Shown piece by piece: positions 1 through 12,387 of a stretch of 64,000 nucleotides of DNA; positions within the stretch are counted from its first letter, which is position 1, and every line of letters starts with the position of its first letter. The DNA is from Phanerochaete sordida (lineage: Eukaryota; Basidiomycota; Agaricomycetes; Polyporales; Phanerochaetaceae), in the NCBI GenBank assembly GCA_019973155.2, contig BPQB01000013.1:496001-560000 (forward strand), in the 5' to 3' direction. The translations under genes were made by a program, and so were the position numbers. The notes beneath the pieces are model-generated. The model was given only the letters and a program-made list of their open reading frames with translations. It was not told the DNA's origin and did not search any database.

Positions 1-99
1 GTGGCTTTCCCACGGCTGCATTTCCGCTTTCGCAAATCCCATCCATACTGCCTTTCACCTTCTTGACTGCACACCCTCACTCCAGCTGAGGCCTATACC

Positions 100-2817
100 A
101 TGGCGGTTCCTGTCACTGTACCTCGCGACGACTTCGACACGTCTTGTGTGCACGAGCACACGACACCGAAGCTCACGGTGCTCCCGCCGACGCCCCCTTC
201 GTCCCATTCATCCCGTTCGACCTCTCCCTCGCCCATCGCGGAGGGCGCTGCCCCTGCGGAGCAGGCCTGCGCGTCCAAGAAGAAAAAGAAGAAGAAAAGC
301 AAGAAGTCTGCAAAGGCGAAGGAGGCTACATCAAAGGGGAAAGATGCGGGCGAGACAGAGGAACGTCCCCCGGTGCTTTGCATCAGCCGCAACAAACATT
401 GGCGGTATATCAGCTCCTACCACGTACGTTTGGCGTCGGCGGAAGGTCTAACTGCTCTTATATTGTCTTTCGCGCGTACAGGGCCCTTGGCTCCAACTTC
501 CAGTTGAGCTGCTCGAGTCTCTACTCGTCATAAACCTCGATCCAGCTACGTTACAATCCTCGGCTGAGACCCAGCTTCCCGCGCTTCCCCCTCCGGTGTC
601 TAACTCGGAACCCCGCTCTACGCGTCGGCTGCAAGGTTTTGCAAGTTTGGGAGACCACTCCCCACCTGACTCTCCGCGCAGCACGTTTGCGCAATTACCT
701 CCTCCTCCGCCTTTGCCTTCGCCCAAACCTGGGAAGGCAACACCGCCGCCCATAGATCCTGGAGTTTTCAGGTCTGTAACACAGATACGACGCCTCATAG
801 ATGAAGCCTCCGAGCTGTCTGTGCGAGCGTCCTCCGGCCTATCGGCCGCTGCTCTTGGTTCCATGAACCGCAATGCCGCCCTGAACCAAAGCTCCTGGAG
901 CCTAGCCCATTCCTTAGGCCTCGCAGGTGTAGGCGACAACAACGGACGGAATGTTGCCATGTCGGCCATGCGCATACACCGGCTTCGCGCATTGGCCGTG
1001 CAGAAGCTCGCCGCTGCCTACAAGGCGGACGAGATTGCTTCTAGTGTCATGGTCATGCAGGGCGGCAGCGTCTTCGATGATATTGCTGAGAGAGTCCTCA
1101 GAGTTGGTGCGTGCGCTCCGATACGGCTTCTTAATGTGGTGTTCATTGTCTCCTTCCAGATCCGAACGACATCGATGCGCGTTACGTTCATTTCTTCCAC
1201 GAGCGAATCCCTTCCAGGTAGAGTTCTTGCTACGCAGCCCAGCGTCAAACCTAACACGCCTCCTTCTATTGCCCTAGGCAACTGGCTGAGTCCACCACGA
1301 CAACGCTGCTGGACAGCCTCATAGCTGCTCAGCCGCATCGCCTCGAATTCTTTCGCACGCGCGGAATCGTGCACGGCTTCCGCGACGAGTTTGCAATGGC
1401 CGTCAAGGACTTCACACACGTCCTGCGTGAAGCACGTGCTGAACGCAGGGCGAGGATGATGCATCGTGTCAACGGCCTTCCCAGCGAACAGCGCGGCAGG
1501 GGCAAAAAGAAGCGGGGGAAGTCCGCTAGCTCCAAGTCGAATGGCCAGGCTCCTGCGGATGGCACCAGCACCCCACCCGAAGGGCCGACCATTGACGGGC
1601 CTGACGGGGAGCCTCTGCTGCTCCACCCGTCTGTGCTTCCAGATGCCCCCGATCCCATTGAACCGCAGTGCTTGTTCTTGCGAGGCACGGCCTATCTCCA
1701 ACACGCTGTGTACCTGATCGAGCAGGCCATACTCAAGCTTGAGGACATCAAGAAGGAGCTCACTCCTGAAGGCGCTGAGCTAAGGTTGTGCTATCTCGAA
1801 GGTGGTAGATACGGCGGGGTCGAAATCGGCAACCCTGACGGGCCCTTGGGAAGCAAGAACGGCGCGAAACTCAAGGCTTACCGCGAGGTGCTAGCTGACG
1901 AAGGCTTTAAGGAACAGATATTGAACCTCGTCAAGAAGAGTCTGCGTGACCATGAACGGTTCCTTTCTCATTTCGATACCCTCGAGGGTCCTCCAGTTGA
2001 CCCTGCAGACGACGCGGACTGGCCGACCAAGGCTGAGCACGCCTTCCTGCTGTCTCAGAGCTATCGCCCTGGGAGTCCTAACCAGCCTCCCCCACCCCTC
2101 CATCCCGATGCCCCAGCTGCATTTACAACATATCACCCCCTGCTCGTCGAGTCGCACTTCAACATACTCATTGGGCAGATACTGCTCGGCGACTTCCCCT
2201 CGCTGCTTCCGACCTTCTACCGCTCAGCACTGCTAGTTGACGGTCTCGAAGGCTACCCCGTCTTTCTGCCTCCCAGGTCTATGGCCCAGGCCGAATTCGT
2301 CGAGGTCCTCGAACGCCTGGCGGGCGGCTGGCGCACGGGCGTGCAGCCGCACTCACTCATGCGTCCCACAAGCCTCGCGCTCGAGCTGTACTCACGCTCG
2401 GCGAAGGCGAAGACGAAGGAGATCGAGCGGCCGCTCACGATTGTCGTGCCCGAGCCGATCTCCACGTCCGCATCGAGCTCAGCGGGTACGCCCGTGCTCG
2501 GGGTGAACGGATCGAGCTCGAGCTCGGTTGTGCATGTGCAGCCTCCGCCAAGCCCGCCATCGGGGCGCGCGACGCCCCCACGCGGCGTCGACCTGCTGCA
2601 GAGCCTTGACTGCGCACGCATGCTCCTTGTGCCTGTCGCGCGCATCCAGAAAGAGCGCGCCGAGAGGGCCGCGGCGGAGAAGGCGGCGGAGCGCGCGTCG
2701 GGCAAGGCGAAGAAGAAGCCGCTGAGCATCAATATCCCGCTCCATGGTCCCCGCGTCGAGGTCATCATGGCTTGGCTCGGCGCAGTGCACCTGCCGGAGC
2801 TCGATGCGGTCGCTTGA
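100..2817 (+). CDS. Conserved fungal TPR-like protein of unknown function
   Basis: A four-exon model (100-423, 482-1106, 1160-1217, 1278-2817) joins in frame to 848 residues; all three introns are GT-AG and 52-60 nt long. The N-terminus is low-complexity, with a lysine-rich run near residues 60-75 that could be a nuclear or nucleolar signal. The segment around the first splice (WRYISSYH joined to GPWLQLPVELLESLL) and the alpha-helical middle part look conserved, and the spacing of helices after residue 270 is TPR-like. A Ser/Pro-rich stretch and a basic Ala/Lys-rich segment precede the C-terminus. I recognise no catalytic motif. Homologues in fungi are, as far as I recall, mostly annotated only as TPR-like or hypothetical, so the function is unknown. 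The ATG at 100 is the first in frame and sits in good context (ACCATGG). Confidence 0.75.
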
Positions 2818-3595
2818 AGGAATGGTTAGGTGGCTAGGGACCTCCTGCGGTACGATTTACCTTGATGTACGCTGTTTGCTTGTGCACCTTATGCTGTATC
2901 GCAAAGACTTTGCTAAGTTATGGTGTTGGACTCTCGGCTACTGTACATATTGTCTAGTCTATGTTTGCCATTCTTAATGTGCCAATGCCGGGACGTCGAG
3001 ATCTGCTGGATATCGAAAGTGCTTTCAGCTATACTTCGCGCTTTCGGGAGGCCTCAAGCAGGTCTAGCGCTCAGCTGTGCAGGTAGATGGCAGTTCAACG
3101 TTCAGGGCGCGAACTACGAGTGCTAGCCTGCGTGTGCGACAGATCGGGACGCAGCCAGAGCGACAGACGGTAGACTGAAGTAGGCGATCACTTTCGAGGA
3201 GACGAAGGGCAGACCCGTGCGATGTTGGCCACGAAAGGCCTCGAGAGCCTCACGACTCAGCGCGCCACCATAGCCCGAATGAGAGCTGTGAGGGAGTCTG
3301 TGATGTCGTGTGAGATGGAGGAGAGGTTGGATGGTAGTGGATGTCGACGATGTGCGCGAGGATGTAGACTGGTGGCGCACGCCGCAGAGTGCACGGATGG
3401 GCGAGCATGACCAGCAGGGAGGTCTGTGGAATCAAATAGACACATCGTCGTTGTCGTGAGGGCCTCAAGGGTGCGACAGATAGCCGAGAGCAGTGCAGCA
3501 GTGGAGGTGGTGGTGGGCGGAAGCAAGTGTCTCGGAGCGCGCATCAATTTCTTTCGGTTCCAAGTCTTGACCCAGAGTCTGCTTTCGCGCAGCTC
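2818..3595. other. Intergenic region, no gene supported
   Basis: This 778-bp stretch holds the 3' end of the TPR-like gene and the upstream region of Trm5. On the minus strand between about 3123 and 3547 there are overlapping short open frames with plausible composition, but no ATG-led, spliced model gave a recognisable protein. I see no RNA gene or repeat. Confidence 0.4.
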
Positions 3596-5478
3596 ATGAG
3601 CTTGCTCCGTGCGGTCTTCAGACCATCTCTATTTCGCCCTCCCACCGGACCCTCACTCTTTCAGTACCGCACGGCCCTCAGCATGAAGCTCGGAAACGTT
3701 CTGGACGCGTCGCCCCCGGTGCAGCGCGGCATGACGGACAAGCTGGACAAGGATGCGTTCCGGAAGACCATCGAGGTTCTTGCCGCGAAGGTCTCGCCGC
3801 GGGACACGGGAAGTGTGCTGCGGGCACCTGTTCTGAAACGGTACGTGACTGTGCATGTAGGGTCTTGCCGGTGGACTAACCGTGGCTCAGGTCTATCCTG
3901 GACTTGCCCCGTATTCAGAGTGCTGCACAAGCTCCGGATGGCGACCGTCTCGTTTTGTTCAGAGTGCAAAGCCTGGGTATGTCGCTGCTTCTCTCTCGCG
4001 TGATCTGCTCTCAATGTACTTTGCCATAGAGGAGCTACCGGAGGATGCGCGAGCCTTCATCGAAGAGAAGAAACTGCCGCTCACGACACACAAAATTGAG
4101 CTCACGTATGACTACTGGACGGTCGGTATGTCAAGCTATGTACATGAGCCATTCGTACCTTACCGCTCCGCAGACGATATAATCGCCTCAGTGCTACCGG
4201 AAAACCTCCTTGAAGAAGCACCATCCGGGTTTGCGACCGTTGGACATATCGGTATGTCCTATCAGGTCCACAAACTTTTGAAAGTGTAGCTCATAACGCC
4301 TTGCAGCACATCTCAACCTGCGCGACGAATATCTGCCGTACAAGCACATTATCGGGCAGCTGGTCCTCGATGTACGCCCCGTTCCTTGTTTATACCATTG
4401 CATACTCATTCATATCTTCAGAAAGTTGGCCGGGTAAGGACAGTCGTCAACAAGCTCAACACAATACAAAACAAGTTCCGTGTATTTGACATGGAGCTCA
4501 TAGCTGGTGAACCAGATTATCTCGTCGAACACGCAAGTCCACCCTTCCTCCCTGCTATCTACCTCTACTTACGGCTATGTGCAGCACGAATCCGACTGTA
4601 CCTTTACTTTCGACTTTACAAAAGTATACTGGAACTCGCGACTGCACACCGAGCATGGTCGCATAATCGACACGTTCAAGTGCGAAGATGTCGTTGCAGA
4701 CGTCTTTGCCGGCGTAGGCCCGTTCGCTGTTCCTGCTGGCAAGAAAGGCTGCGGAGTCTTTGCAAACGACCTGAACCCCGAAAGCTTCAAGTACCTCAAG
4801 CTCAACATCACAAAAAACAAGGTTAGTCAGCAATGGTCCTTAAAGACTGCTTTCTTAAACTTGAAACTCCGTAGGTTGACCTGCTCGTTCGACCATCATG
4901 CGAAGACGGCAAGGACTTCATACGATCCGTTGTTGCACGCGTCCTGGACGACCCTATGCCTCCAGCGGCACCACCCATGAGCAATGCTCAGCTGCGGAAG
5001 GTCAAGCGAGAACAAAGGCTCGCGAAGGAGGGTCAGGACCAACAGCACGAAACAAGGCCCCGTCCGCCTTCGCCGCCGCCCGCACCAGCGCAGACGCGGA
5101 CTCGCGTGACGCAATTTGTGATGAACCTGCCCGATACCGCGATCCTGTTCCTCGGAGCCTTCCGCGGACTATTGTCGCCTGCAAACGTCGGCGGACGGGA
5201 TTTGAGCGGGCTTTACACCGAGATGCCCATGGTCCACTGCTACTGCTTTACGCGTGAAGCCGAGCTGGAGAAGGCAGCGGCGGACATACGAGCGGTACGT
5301 GACTTGCGGCTCTGTTGCGCTACGCCTGAACTCATATTTTTGCTAGCGAGTGGAGCACGAACTTGGGCACTCTCTGGGCGAGGAGGTGTCGTACTTTCAC
5401 GTCCGGTCTGTGGCGCCCACGAAGGAGATGTTCTGTATCAGCTTCCGACTCCCACGGGAAGTGGCCTTCGAAGCGTAG
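3596..5478 (+). CDS. TRM5: tRNA (guanine37-N1)-methyltransferase Trm5
   Basis: Trm5 transfers a methyl group from SAM to N1 of guanine 37 in tRNA anticodon loops, which prevents frameshifting; yeast Trm5 acts in nucleus and mitochondria. The spliced protein carries the family's central region ([18 protein letters not shown]), the [14 protein letters not shown] segment, the SAM-binding motif [17 protein letters not shown] and the NDLNPES acidic loop, then [15 protein letters not shown]. About nine exons are needed. One intron (4533-4584) has a GC donor (GCAAGT). A Lys/Arg/Pro-rich insert lies before the C-terminal catalytic segment. Two in-frame starts exist: 3596 gives an N-terminus [20 protein letters not shown], rich in Arg/Ser/hydrophobics like a mitochondrial presequence, and 3683 gives a form starting [18 protein letters not shown] chose the longer one. 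Confidence 0.93.
4533..4584 (+). other. GC-AG intron in TRM5
   Basis: The 52-nt intron begins GCAAGT and ends GCAG. Only this donor joins the frame as [15 protein letters not shown], which matches the Trm5 family alignment. The nearest in-frame GT donor (GTCGAA at 4524) would delete three residues. Confidence 0.75.
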
Positions 5479-5904
5479 CCTTTAGAGAGTGTATGGGCTC
5501 TTTTTGGTTGTTTATTCTAGTGCTTCTGGGTGTAATTATCACGCTCTGTTCGCCCCATGGCACGCCCCGGGATAAATCGTAGCAAGCAGGCGGCGGAGTC
5601 AGAGGCTGTTGGTTTAAACGTTTATCAAGGGCGAGGGTGAGGATGCTTAGTCAGCACTAACCCCGCGCTCTGCGAAAAGGCATCGCACAAGAGCAACGCT
5701 GCCAACACTCGCGCCCCGTCCCTCCCTCGCCCCCAGCCCCAGCCCCGCAAGCCGCACAGCCCGCCTGTGCTAGACTACCTTCGACCCTCCCTAATCCTAG
5801 AGCTTAGACTCCTAGACGCGGCTAGAGGCTCTATACCACCTATACCAGGCGACCACTCCGCCAGAGACAGCGCATAGCCTATACAACAGTCTCCGCCGCT
5901 CAAG
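5479..5904. other. Intergenic region between TRM5 and AGC1
   Basis: This 426-bp stretch holds the TRM5 3' end and a C-rich upstream region of the carrier gene, with CTATACC repeated around 5831-5885. No gene is visible. Confidence 0.4.
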
Positions 5905-8900
5905 ATGGCTCCGCTCATGTCTACCATTCATTGTGATACCCCACCACAGACTTCTATTGCTTCGAAGGCGGCCAATGCTGTGCAGACCGTCAAGAGCGCG
6001 ATGTCTGTGCCTGAGAGCGAGCTCAAGAGGTGGAGGAGGACCTTCGACACGAACGCGCAGGTTGTGGTTGAGAACGAAAAGTGCGTATGCTTGCTCTAGG
6101 GACTTGACACTTGAGCCCTTACCTCTCTCGCCCTTCTCAGGTTCCTCAACGTCGAGCAGTTCGTGAACGCGATCGCGCCAAAGTCAGACTTGACCAAAAC
6201 AGGACGTGCCCAGTATGCGACCCTCTTCCGCGTCGCGGACAGCAGCAAGCGGGGCATGGTCTCCTGGGACGACTTTGTCATCTTCGAGACCATCCTGAAG
6301 CGGCCCGACGCCGACTACTGGATCGCCTTCCAGTACTTCGATGTGTACGCCCTCCGTCCTACCGCGCCGTGCCAACGTTTCCCGCTAAAGTGGCTCATGC
6401 AGGGACAACTCGGGCACCATCACGTACGACGAGTTCAAGAACGTGTTCAAGGCGACCGTTGCGGACGAGTCGATCCCCTTCGACTTCGATTGGTACGCGT
6501 TCCGGGGTGCTACCCACGCGCGTTTCGCTGAAATGTCGCATTCAGTGACTGGGTGAAGCTCTACCTCGGCAAGAAAAACGGCACCCATGTGCTCGGATGT
6601 ACGCAGCCTCGGACCGTCACTTCTGCCTTGTGCCTGACAGCCGATTATAGACAGCGAGTTCACCCAGATGATGAAGGGCCTGCAGGGCGAACGCCTGCGC
6701 CAGGCTTTCAAGTATCTTGACCAAGACCAGGATGGATTTATCAAGCCGGACCAGTTCAAGCGCATCATTATGGTATTTGAGAGCTGAAGGATTGGCGAGT
6801 TCACGTGCTGACTAGTGGCCAGGAAATTGCAGGGCACAAGCTGTCTGACGCTGTCATTCAGAGGCTTCCTACGCTCTGCACGCTTACCCCAGGCGGCCGC
6901 ATCACGTACTCTGAAGTGAACGCGTTCCACAATGTCGTCCGAGGTGGGCAAATCCAGCTGATCATTCACATGACAATGAACGACCGTAAACCCCTTCGTA
7001 CGCAGAGATGGACATGGTCGAGCGGTACGTCCTACGCATTCTCCACCCCACCCGCTGCGCTGACGCAGCTGCAGCATCATCCGCGAGGCGACCGCCAAGT
7101 CGAAGGACGGCCGCATCGACCAGAGCGACTTCCTGGACCACTGCGCCGCGAGCACGCGCTACGCACTCTTCACGCCGATGGAGGCGAACATCATCTTCCA
7201 CTTCGCCGGCCGCGGCAGCACGGGGCAGCGCCTCGCGCTCATCGACTTTGCGCAGCTCCTCGACCCGCGATGGCGCGCCCCGACAGAGCCGAAGGATGCC
7301 TCCGCGTCCGCGGCGACCGCGATGTCGTTCGTGCACGAGCTTGCGCATTCGGTGTACAACTTTGGGCTGGGAGGTGAGCGGGTGACGAGGCAAGCGAGGG
7401 GCGTACTGACGGTGCCGCAGGTATCGCTGGCGCGTTTGGCGCGACGATGGTGTACCCCATCGATCTCGTGAAGGTCCGTGCTCGTCGATGCGCTGTTCAG
7501 GACGCGTCTTGACACCTGGGCTTGCAGACGCGTATGCAGAACCAGCGGAGCACGGTCGTCGGCCAGCTGCTGTACAAGAACAGTTTGGACTGTGTGCGGA
7601 AGGTGTTCCACAACGAGGGCTTTGTGGGCTTCTACCGTGGTCTTGGGCCGCAGCTCATTGTGCGCTATCCTTACTTTCGGGATGTGCGATGGCGACGGCT
7701 GATATATGTCTCGCATAGGGTGTTGCGCCGGAGAAGGCCATCAAGCTAACTGTTAATGATTTTGTGCGCAAGAGGGCAATGGACCCCGAGACAGGTCGCA
7801 TCAAGCTGTACTGGGAGCTTATCGCTGGTGGAACGGCCGGTGGCTGCCAAGTTGTACGTCGAGTACTTTATAGCGCCTGGCGCAGCCAGTTATTAATTGC
7901 CGCTTTGCGCAGATTTTCACAAACCCCTTGGAGATTGTGTGAGACCGGGACTGTTCGAACCGGGTTACATCCACTGATCAATCTCGCGTTCGCAGGAAGA
8001 TCCGTCTTCAGATGCAAGGTGAGGCCGCGAAGCTCGAGGGCGCCGTGCCCAAGGGTGCCGTACACATTGTCCGCCAGCTCGGTCTCTTCGGCCTGTACAA
8101 GGGAGCGTCGGCTTGTCTGCTGCGCGACATTCCGTTCTCAGCGATCTACTTCCCGGCGTACGCGCACCTGAAGAAGGACGTGTTCCACGAGGGGTACAAC
8201 GGGAAACAGCTGTCGTTCCTCGAGACATTGTCCGCGGCAGCGCTAGCGTAAGTGGCGAACAGTTGGCATCCGTCGCTGGACGGATGGAGGGTGCACCGCC
8301 CGTGCTTATTGGACGTCCTACAGTGGCATGCCGGCTGCGTACTTCACGACGCCAGCAGGTGAGCGTGATGGGACTGTCAATCAGTGTGCGATATTGAACA
8401 CGTGCAGATGTCGTCAAGACGCGTCTGCAGACGGAGGCCAAGACCGGGCAGACGCACTACAAGGGCATGGTTGATGCGTTCTCCAAGATATGTGAGTGCG
8501 GTTGCCAGGCCGCCGCGCGGACAGCATGATTGACGTGCCTCGCGCGGCATCAGACCGGGAGGAGGGCTTCAGGGCGCTCTTCAAAGGCGGGCCAGCGCGG
8601 ATTATCCGGAGCAGCCCGCAGTTCGGATTCACCCTGGTGGCGTACGAGTACCTGCACAAGGTGAGTGTCTCACGATTGGCCGGCGGAGGCGGTGACGCTG
8701 AGCAGATGGTTGCAACAGTTCATGCCGGTGAGTGTTGGCGGGGGTGTCGACTTATCACAGGGTAATGATGAGCGTGGCTGCAGTATCCATTCAAGGACGA
8801 ACCCAAGGATGTGGAGACGGCGTTCACGTCGCAACGGGAAGATATGGCGAGGATACGTGCCCGAAATGCCCTGCGGATTCTGCTGGACGTGCACGGAAAC

Positions 8901-8921
8901 TTTGGGCCGCGCAGTGCGTAG
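5905..8921 (+). CDS. AGC1: Mitochondrial calcium-binding aspartate/glutamate carrier
   Basis: The product exchanges matrix aspartate for cytosolic glutamate plus a proton across the inner mitochondrial membrane (malate-aspartate shuttle), in the aralar/citrin family. The N-terminal half is an EF-hand regulatory domain; two calcium loops are clear, [13 protein letters not shown] and [13 protein letters not shown]. The C-terminal half has three mitochondrial carrier repeats with signatures YPIDLVKTRMQ, NPLEIVKIRLQ and [11 protein letters not shown] and the matching GFYRG, GLYKG and ALFKG segments. The model needs more than a dozen short exons and gives roughly 700 residues, the usual size of aralar-type carriers and shorter than yeast Agc1. 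The start ATG at 5905 is followed by an N-terminal extension ([17 protein letters not shown]) before the first EF-hand helix. All junctions I checked are GT-AG. Confidence 0.93.
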
Positions 8922-9505
8922 GACGTGTGGATGCTGGGTGTGCTCTGGATGTAGTGATTGGCTCGGACTGGATGTGCGGACGAATATACGGGTTTCCAAC
9001 CGAGTGAGAATTTTCCGCTGCGAGTCTGGACCGGCGGTGAGGCGGTGGCAGGATGGCAGCTGGGATTGGCTGGGGGAGTCGGGCCAATGAGGGCGAGGAC
9101 GACCAATGGGATGGCAGTATCCAAGGAGACACGATCAGTCGTCTTCACCCTTTCGATCAAGCCGCCTCGAAAAGATCTCGTCATGCGGGCCCTTCATAAA
9201 GCCCCCTTCCAGGCCGACGACCGTCTCGTCCCCACCCTTCTCTCTTTCGCTTTCTTTCGCTTTCTTTCCTGTTATTTTTCCTTCGCGGTGCGTCCTCCAG
9301 CCAGAAAATGCCTCGCCGCGCCGCAACTGACCCTCTCCTCCCAGCGTGCTTCGGCGTTCCCGTCGGGCCTACCGCACCCCACAGTCCCTTTCCGCTGCTA
9401 GACAGTGCCACGCCGAGCGTAGACCGCTTGCCTTCATTCAATAAGCTACCTCTTCCTTGCTCGCCCAGACGCATCAGGACCGTCTCCGACAGCTAATCTT
9501 CCGAC
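8922..9505. other. Intergenic region
   Basis: This 584-bp stretch holds the carrier 3' end and the leader of the Thr-rich protein gene. A pyrimidine-rich tract (about 9230-9290, CTTTC repeats) suggests a fungal core promoter or 5' leader. No gene is visible. Confidence 0.45.
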
Positions 9506-11344
9506 ATGAACGCACTTCTCCTTGGTCTCTCCCTCGCCAGCGCGGCTGCTGCTCAAGTAGCCAACGGTGTCTCGGCCGTCCCCGCCTCTGCGGTTTACGG
9601 CACGGCACAGCCCCCCGCCGCGACGTCCGCGGCGGCGGCGGACAACGCCGCCTCGGGTGGGTACATGGCGCCGTCCCAGGCTGCCTACGGCCAGCCCGGA
9701 TACTCCCAGGCGGGCTCCAGCTCCCAGGCCGCGTACACGCCGCCGCCGAGCTACGGCACGAACACCGCCGCGGCCTCGATGGTCACGCCGCCGCCCGCGG
9801 CCTCGTCCTCATACGACATCTACTCGATGATGCCCTACTCGTCCTTCATGGCCGGCGGCTACCAGAGCCTCGGCTGCGGGTACGGCTACCAGAAGGGCTC
9901 GGACGGCTCCTGCCAGTCCATGTCGTGGTGGCAGGGCCAGGGCTGCTACGAGACCATCATCATCAACCACGAGTGAGCTTTTCGTTTTGCAAATCTGCGA
10001 TTTGCAATGATTTTCTCACGCCAAGTCCCGCAGCGGCAGCAGTGGTTACGGGTACGGTGGCAACGCGTGCGGGGACGCGGCGGGCGCGACGCAGACCGTC
10101 ACCGTCACCAATGCGGTGACGAGCACCGTCCAGAATACCATGACCGTCACGTCGACGATGACTGACGTGAGTTGCCTTAATATAACAGATGAAACATCTT
10201 CTAATGAACTTCTGCAGACCATGACCGCGACTGTGACGCAGACCGCGACGGTGACCCAGTTCATGACCGACATCCAGTCCGTCACCGCGACGCAGACACA
10301 GACGGAAATCAAGACGCAGACGGAGATCATGACCTCCACGCAGCTCGTCCCGACCACGCGCGTCTGGGTCTCGACCGAGGTCATCGACCACACGCAGACC
10401 GTCGAGCACACCCTCACTGCCACTGAGACGAGCACGATGGTCAACATCTACACCAAGACCGCGACCGAGACCGACACCGCGACGCAGACGCAGTCGGTCA
10501 CGATGACGGACTTCGTCACGCGCACCCAGATCAGCACCATCGTCCAGCCCACGACCTACACCTCCGTCTGGGTCAGCACGAAGGTTATCGACAACGTGAG
10601 TGTCCTCCGCGTTCTCCAGGCCAAGCGGGCTTCTGACATCTTTGTGATTGCAGACCAAGACTGTCGAGGAGACGCAGACTGCGACTGTCACCGACCAGAT
10701 GACCGTCCTCCAGACCGCGACCGTGACCGACGTCATGACCGACTTCATGACCGTCACCCAGGTCAGCACCGTCGTGCAGCCGACGACGTACACGTCGGTC
10801 TACGTCAGCACCCAGGTCATTGACAACGTGAGCCGTCCACCGTCTGTTCTCCACGCCCTTGCTGACGCCCTCGCAGACCAAGACCATCGAGCAGACGATG
10901 ACCCAGACGATGACCGAGGACATGACGTTCACCCAGACGCAGACCTACGTCTCGACGGCCACCGCGACCGCGACACAGACCGAGACCGCGACCGCGACGC
11001 AGACCGTCGTCGAGACCGCGCTCGCGACGTGCCTGAGCCAGTGCAAGAGCACCTGGTCGCTCTCCTCGGGCAACAGCAACACGTACAACACATACGCGTC
11101 GATGGCGACGCAGACCGCGGACGCGACCGCCGCGTGCGGCTACGCGGGCTGCGGCGCGGCCTCCTCGTCGATGGCGTACGGCGGCTACTCGATGGCGACG
11201 CAGAGCGCAGACGCGACCGCCGTGTACGCGTCGAGCTCGATGATGTACGGCTACGGCGGCGCGTCGAGCTCCGCGGTGTACTCCGCCGCGACCGCTGCGG
11301 CGAGCGCCGCGGGCTACGGCGGCTCGTACGGCTACAAGTCATAA
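9506..11344 (+). CDS. Secreted Thr-rich repeat protein, adhesin-like
   Basis: Five exons (9506-9972, 10034-10166, 10218-10595, 10654-10827, 10877-11344) join in frame to 539 residues. The N-terminus MNALLLGLSLASAAAAQV is a clear signal peptide. It is followed by an Ala/Ser/Tyr/Pro-rich region, a Cys-containing segment (LGCGYGYQKGSDGSCQS, WWQGQGCYE), then about 280 residues of Thr/Val repeats (TATVTQ, TVTDVMTD) containing a longer unit TTYTSVWVSTKVIDN. A short Cys pair (ATCLSQCKSTW) and an Ala/Ser/Tyr/Gly tail follow. Introns 2-4 are phase 0, and introns 3 and 4 fall at the same point of the repeat (VIDN before TKT), so repeat growth probably went by exon duplication. I see no GPI signal: the C-terminus GGSYGYKS is not hydrophobic. 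It is probably an O-glycosylated cell wall or extracellular protein; the molecular role is unknown. Confidence 0.85.
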
Positions 11345-12387
11345 GCTTGCCCGCGCCCGCCTGCTGCCCCCGCCCCCGCGCGCCCGTCCCACGCGTCTAG
11401 CGCCCGCTTCGCCGCTGCTCCGGCACCCCACACCGCTTTCCCGCTCTGCTGCATACCACCTGGACATTTCTCTGACCTCGGACAGTTCACCCCCGCTTCG
11501 TGCCGCGCACCCTCTCCCCGACTGGCTTTCGTTGTTGAGTACCGTAGATTAGCTCTCGTTGAACCCTCCCCCTACCTTTGTGTGTGTCCTAGTGCTCGGT
11601 AATGAGTGTAGTGAAGACAACTGCTAGCCTTGGGACCAAACTGTGTGTGCGCGTGGAGTGCGTGTGTGTGGGAGTGGTTGCGGTGTTGGTATGGTGCTGG
11701 TCAGTCCTCGGGTCGTCGACGGTGCGGCGTCTTGTTGCTACGTGGGCCTTGCGTGGGGTCGCATGCGCCGTTCATAGAACAAGAGCAAGATGTCAATATT
11801 GAGGTTTGCATCGTCGTACCTGGTGACGAGAAAACGCGTCGGTTCGGTTCGACTTCAAGGAGAGCTGCACGCCGCTAGCGTGTGTAGTCGCGTACAACTG
11901 AAGTGGCATTCGAAGTCCTGGCCGTGATCGTGTTCGAAGTCCAGTATACATATCTCGATCAAATACACTCTGTGGAGATTCTACTTCAAAGTGCAAAGCC
12001 CGAAGCACGAAACTTCTCAAAGCGAAGGCTGACTAGCGTCGACCTAAGCCTCAACCGGGCGCAGCACCACCTTCTCTGCTAGCGCGATCGCTGAACCAGC
12101 CCACCTCTTCACTTGGAATGCATACTTCGATCGCCACGGCTCTAAAGTCGGAAGCAGCTCGATCGCCGCGGCACTTGGTTCAAAGCACGCGTCTCGCCCC
12201 GCCCTCGCGCTGCGTCTCTCGCCAGCGCAAGACTAGCACTCGCTGCACCGAGGCCTGCGAGGGCAGGTCTGTCAGGCAGGCGAACGCGAACCCTGCTCGG
12301 CAGCGCCTTCCAGAGGGCGAGTCCAGCCAGCCTCGGAGGCCCCTCGGAGGCGATCGACGCGGAACCGAAGCCACTTCCGCGGCCGCC

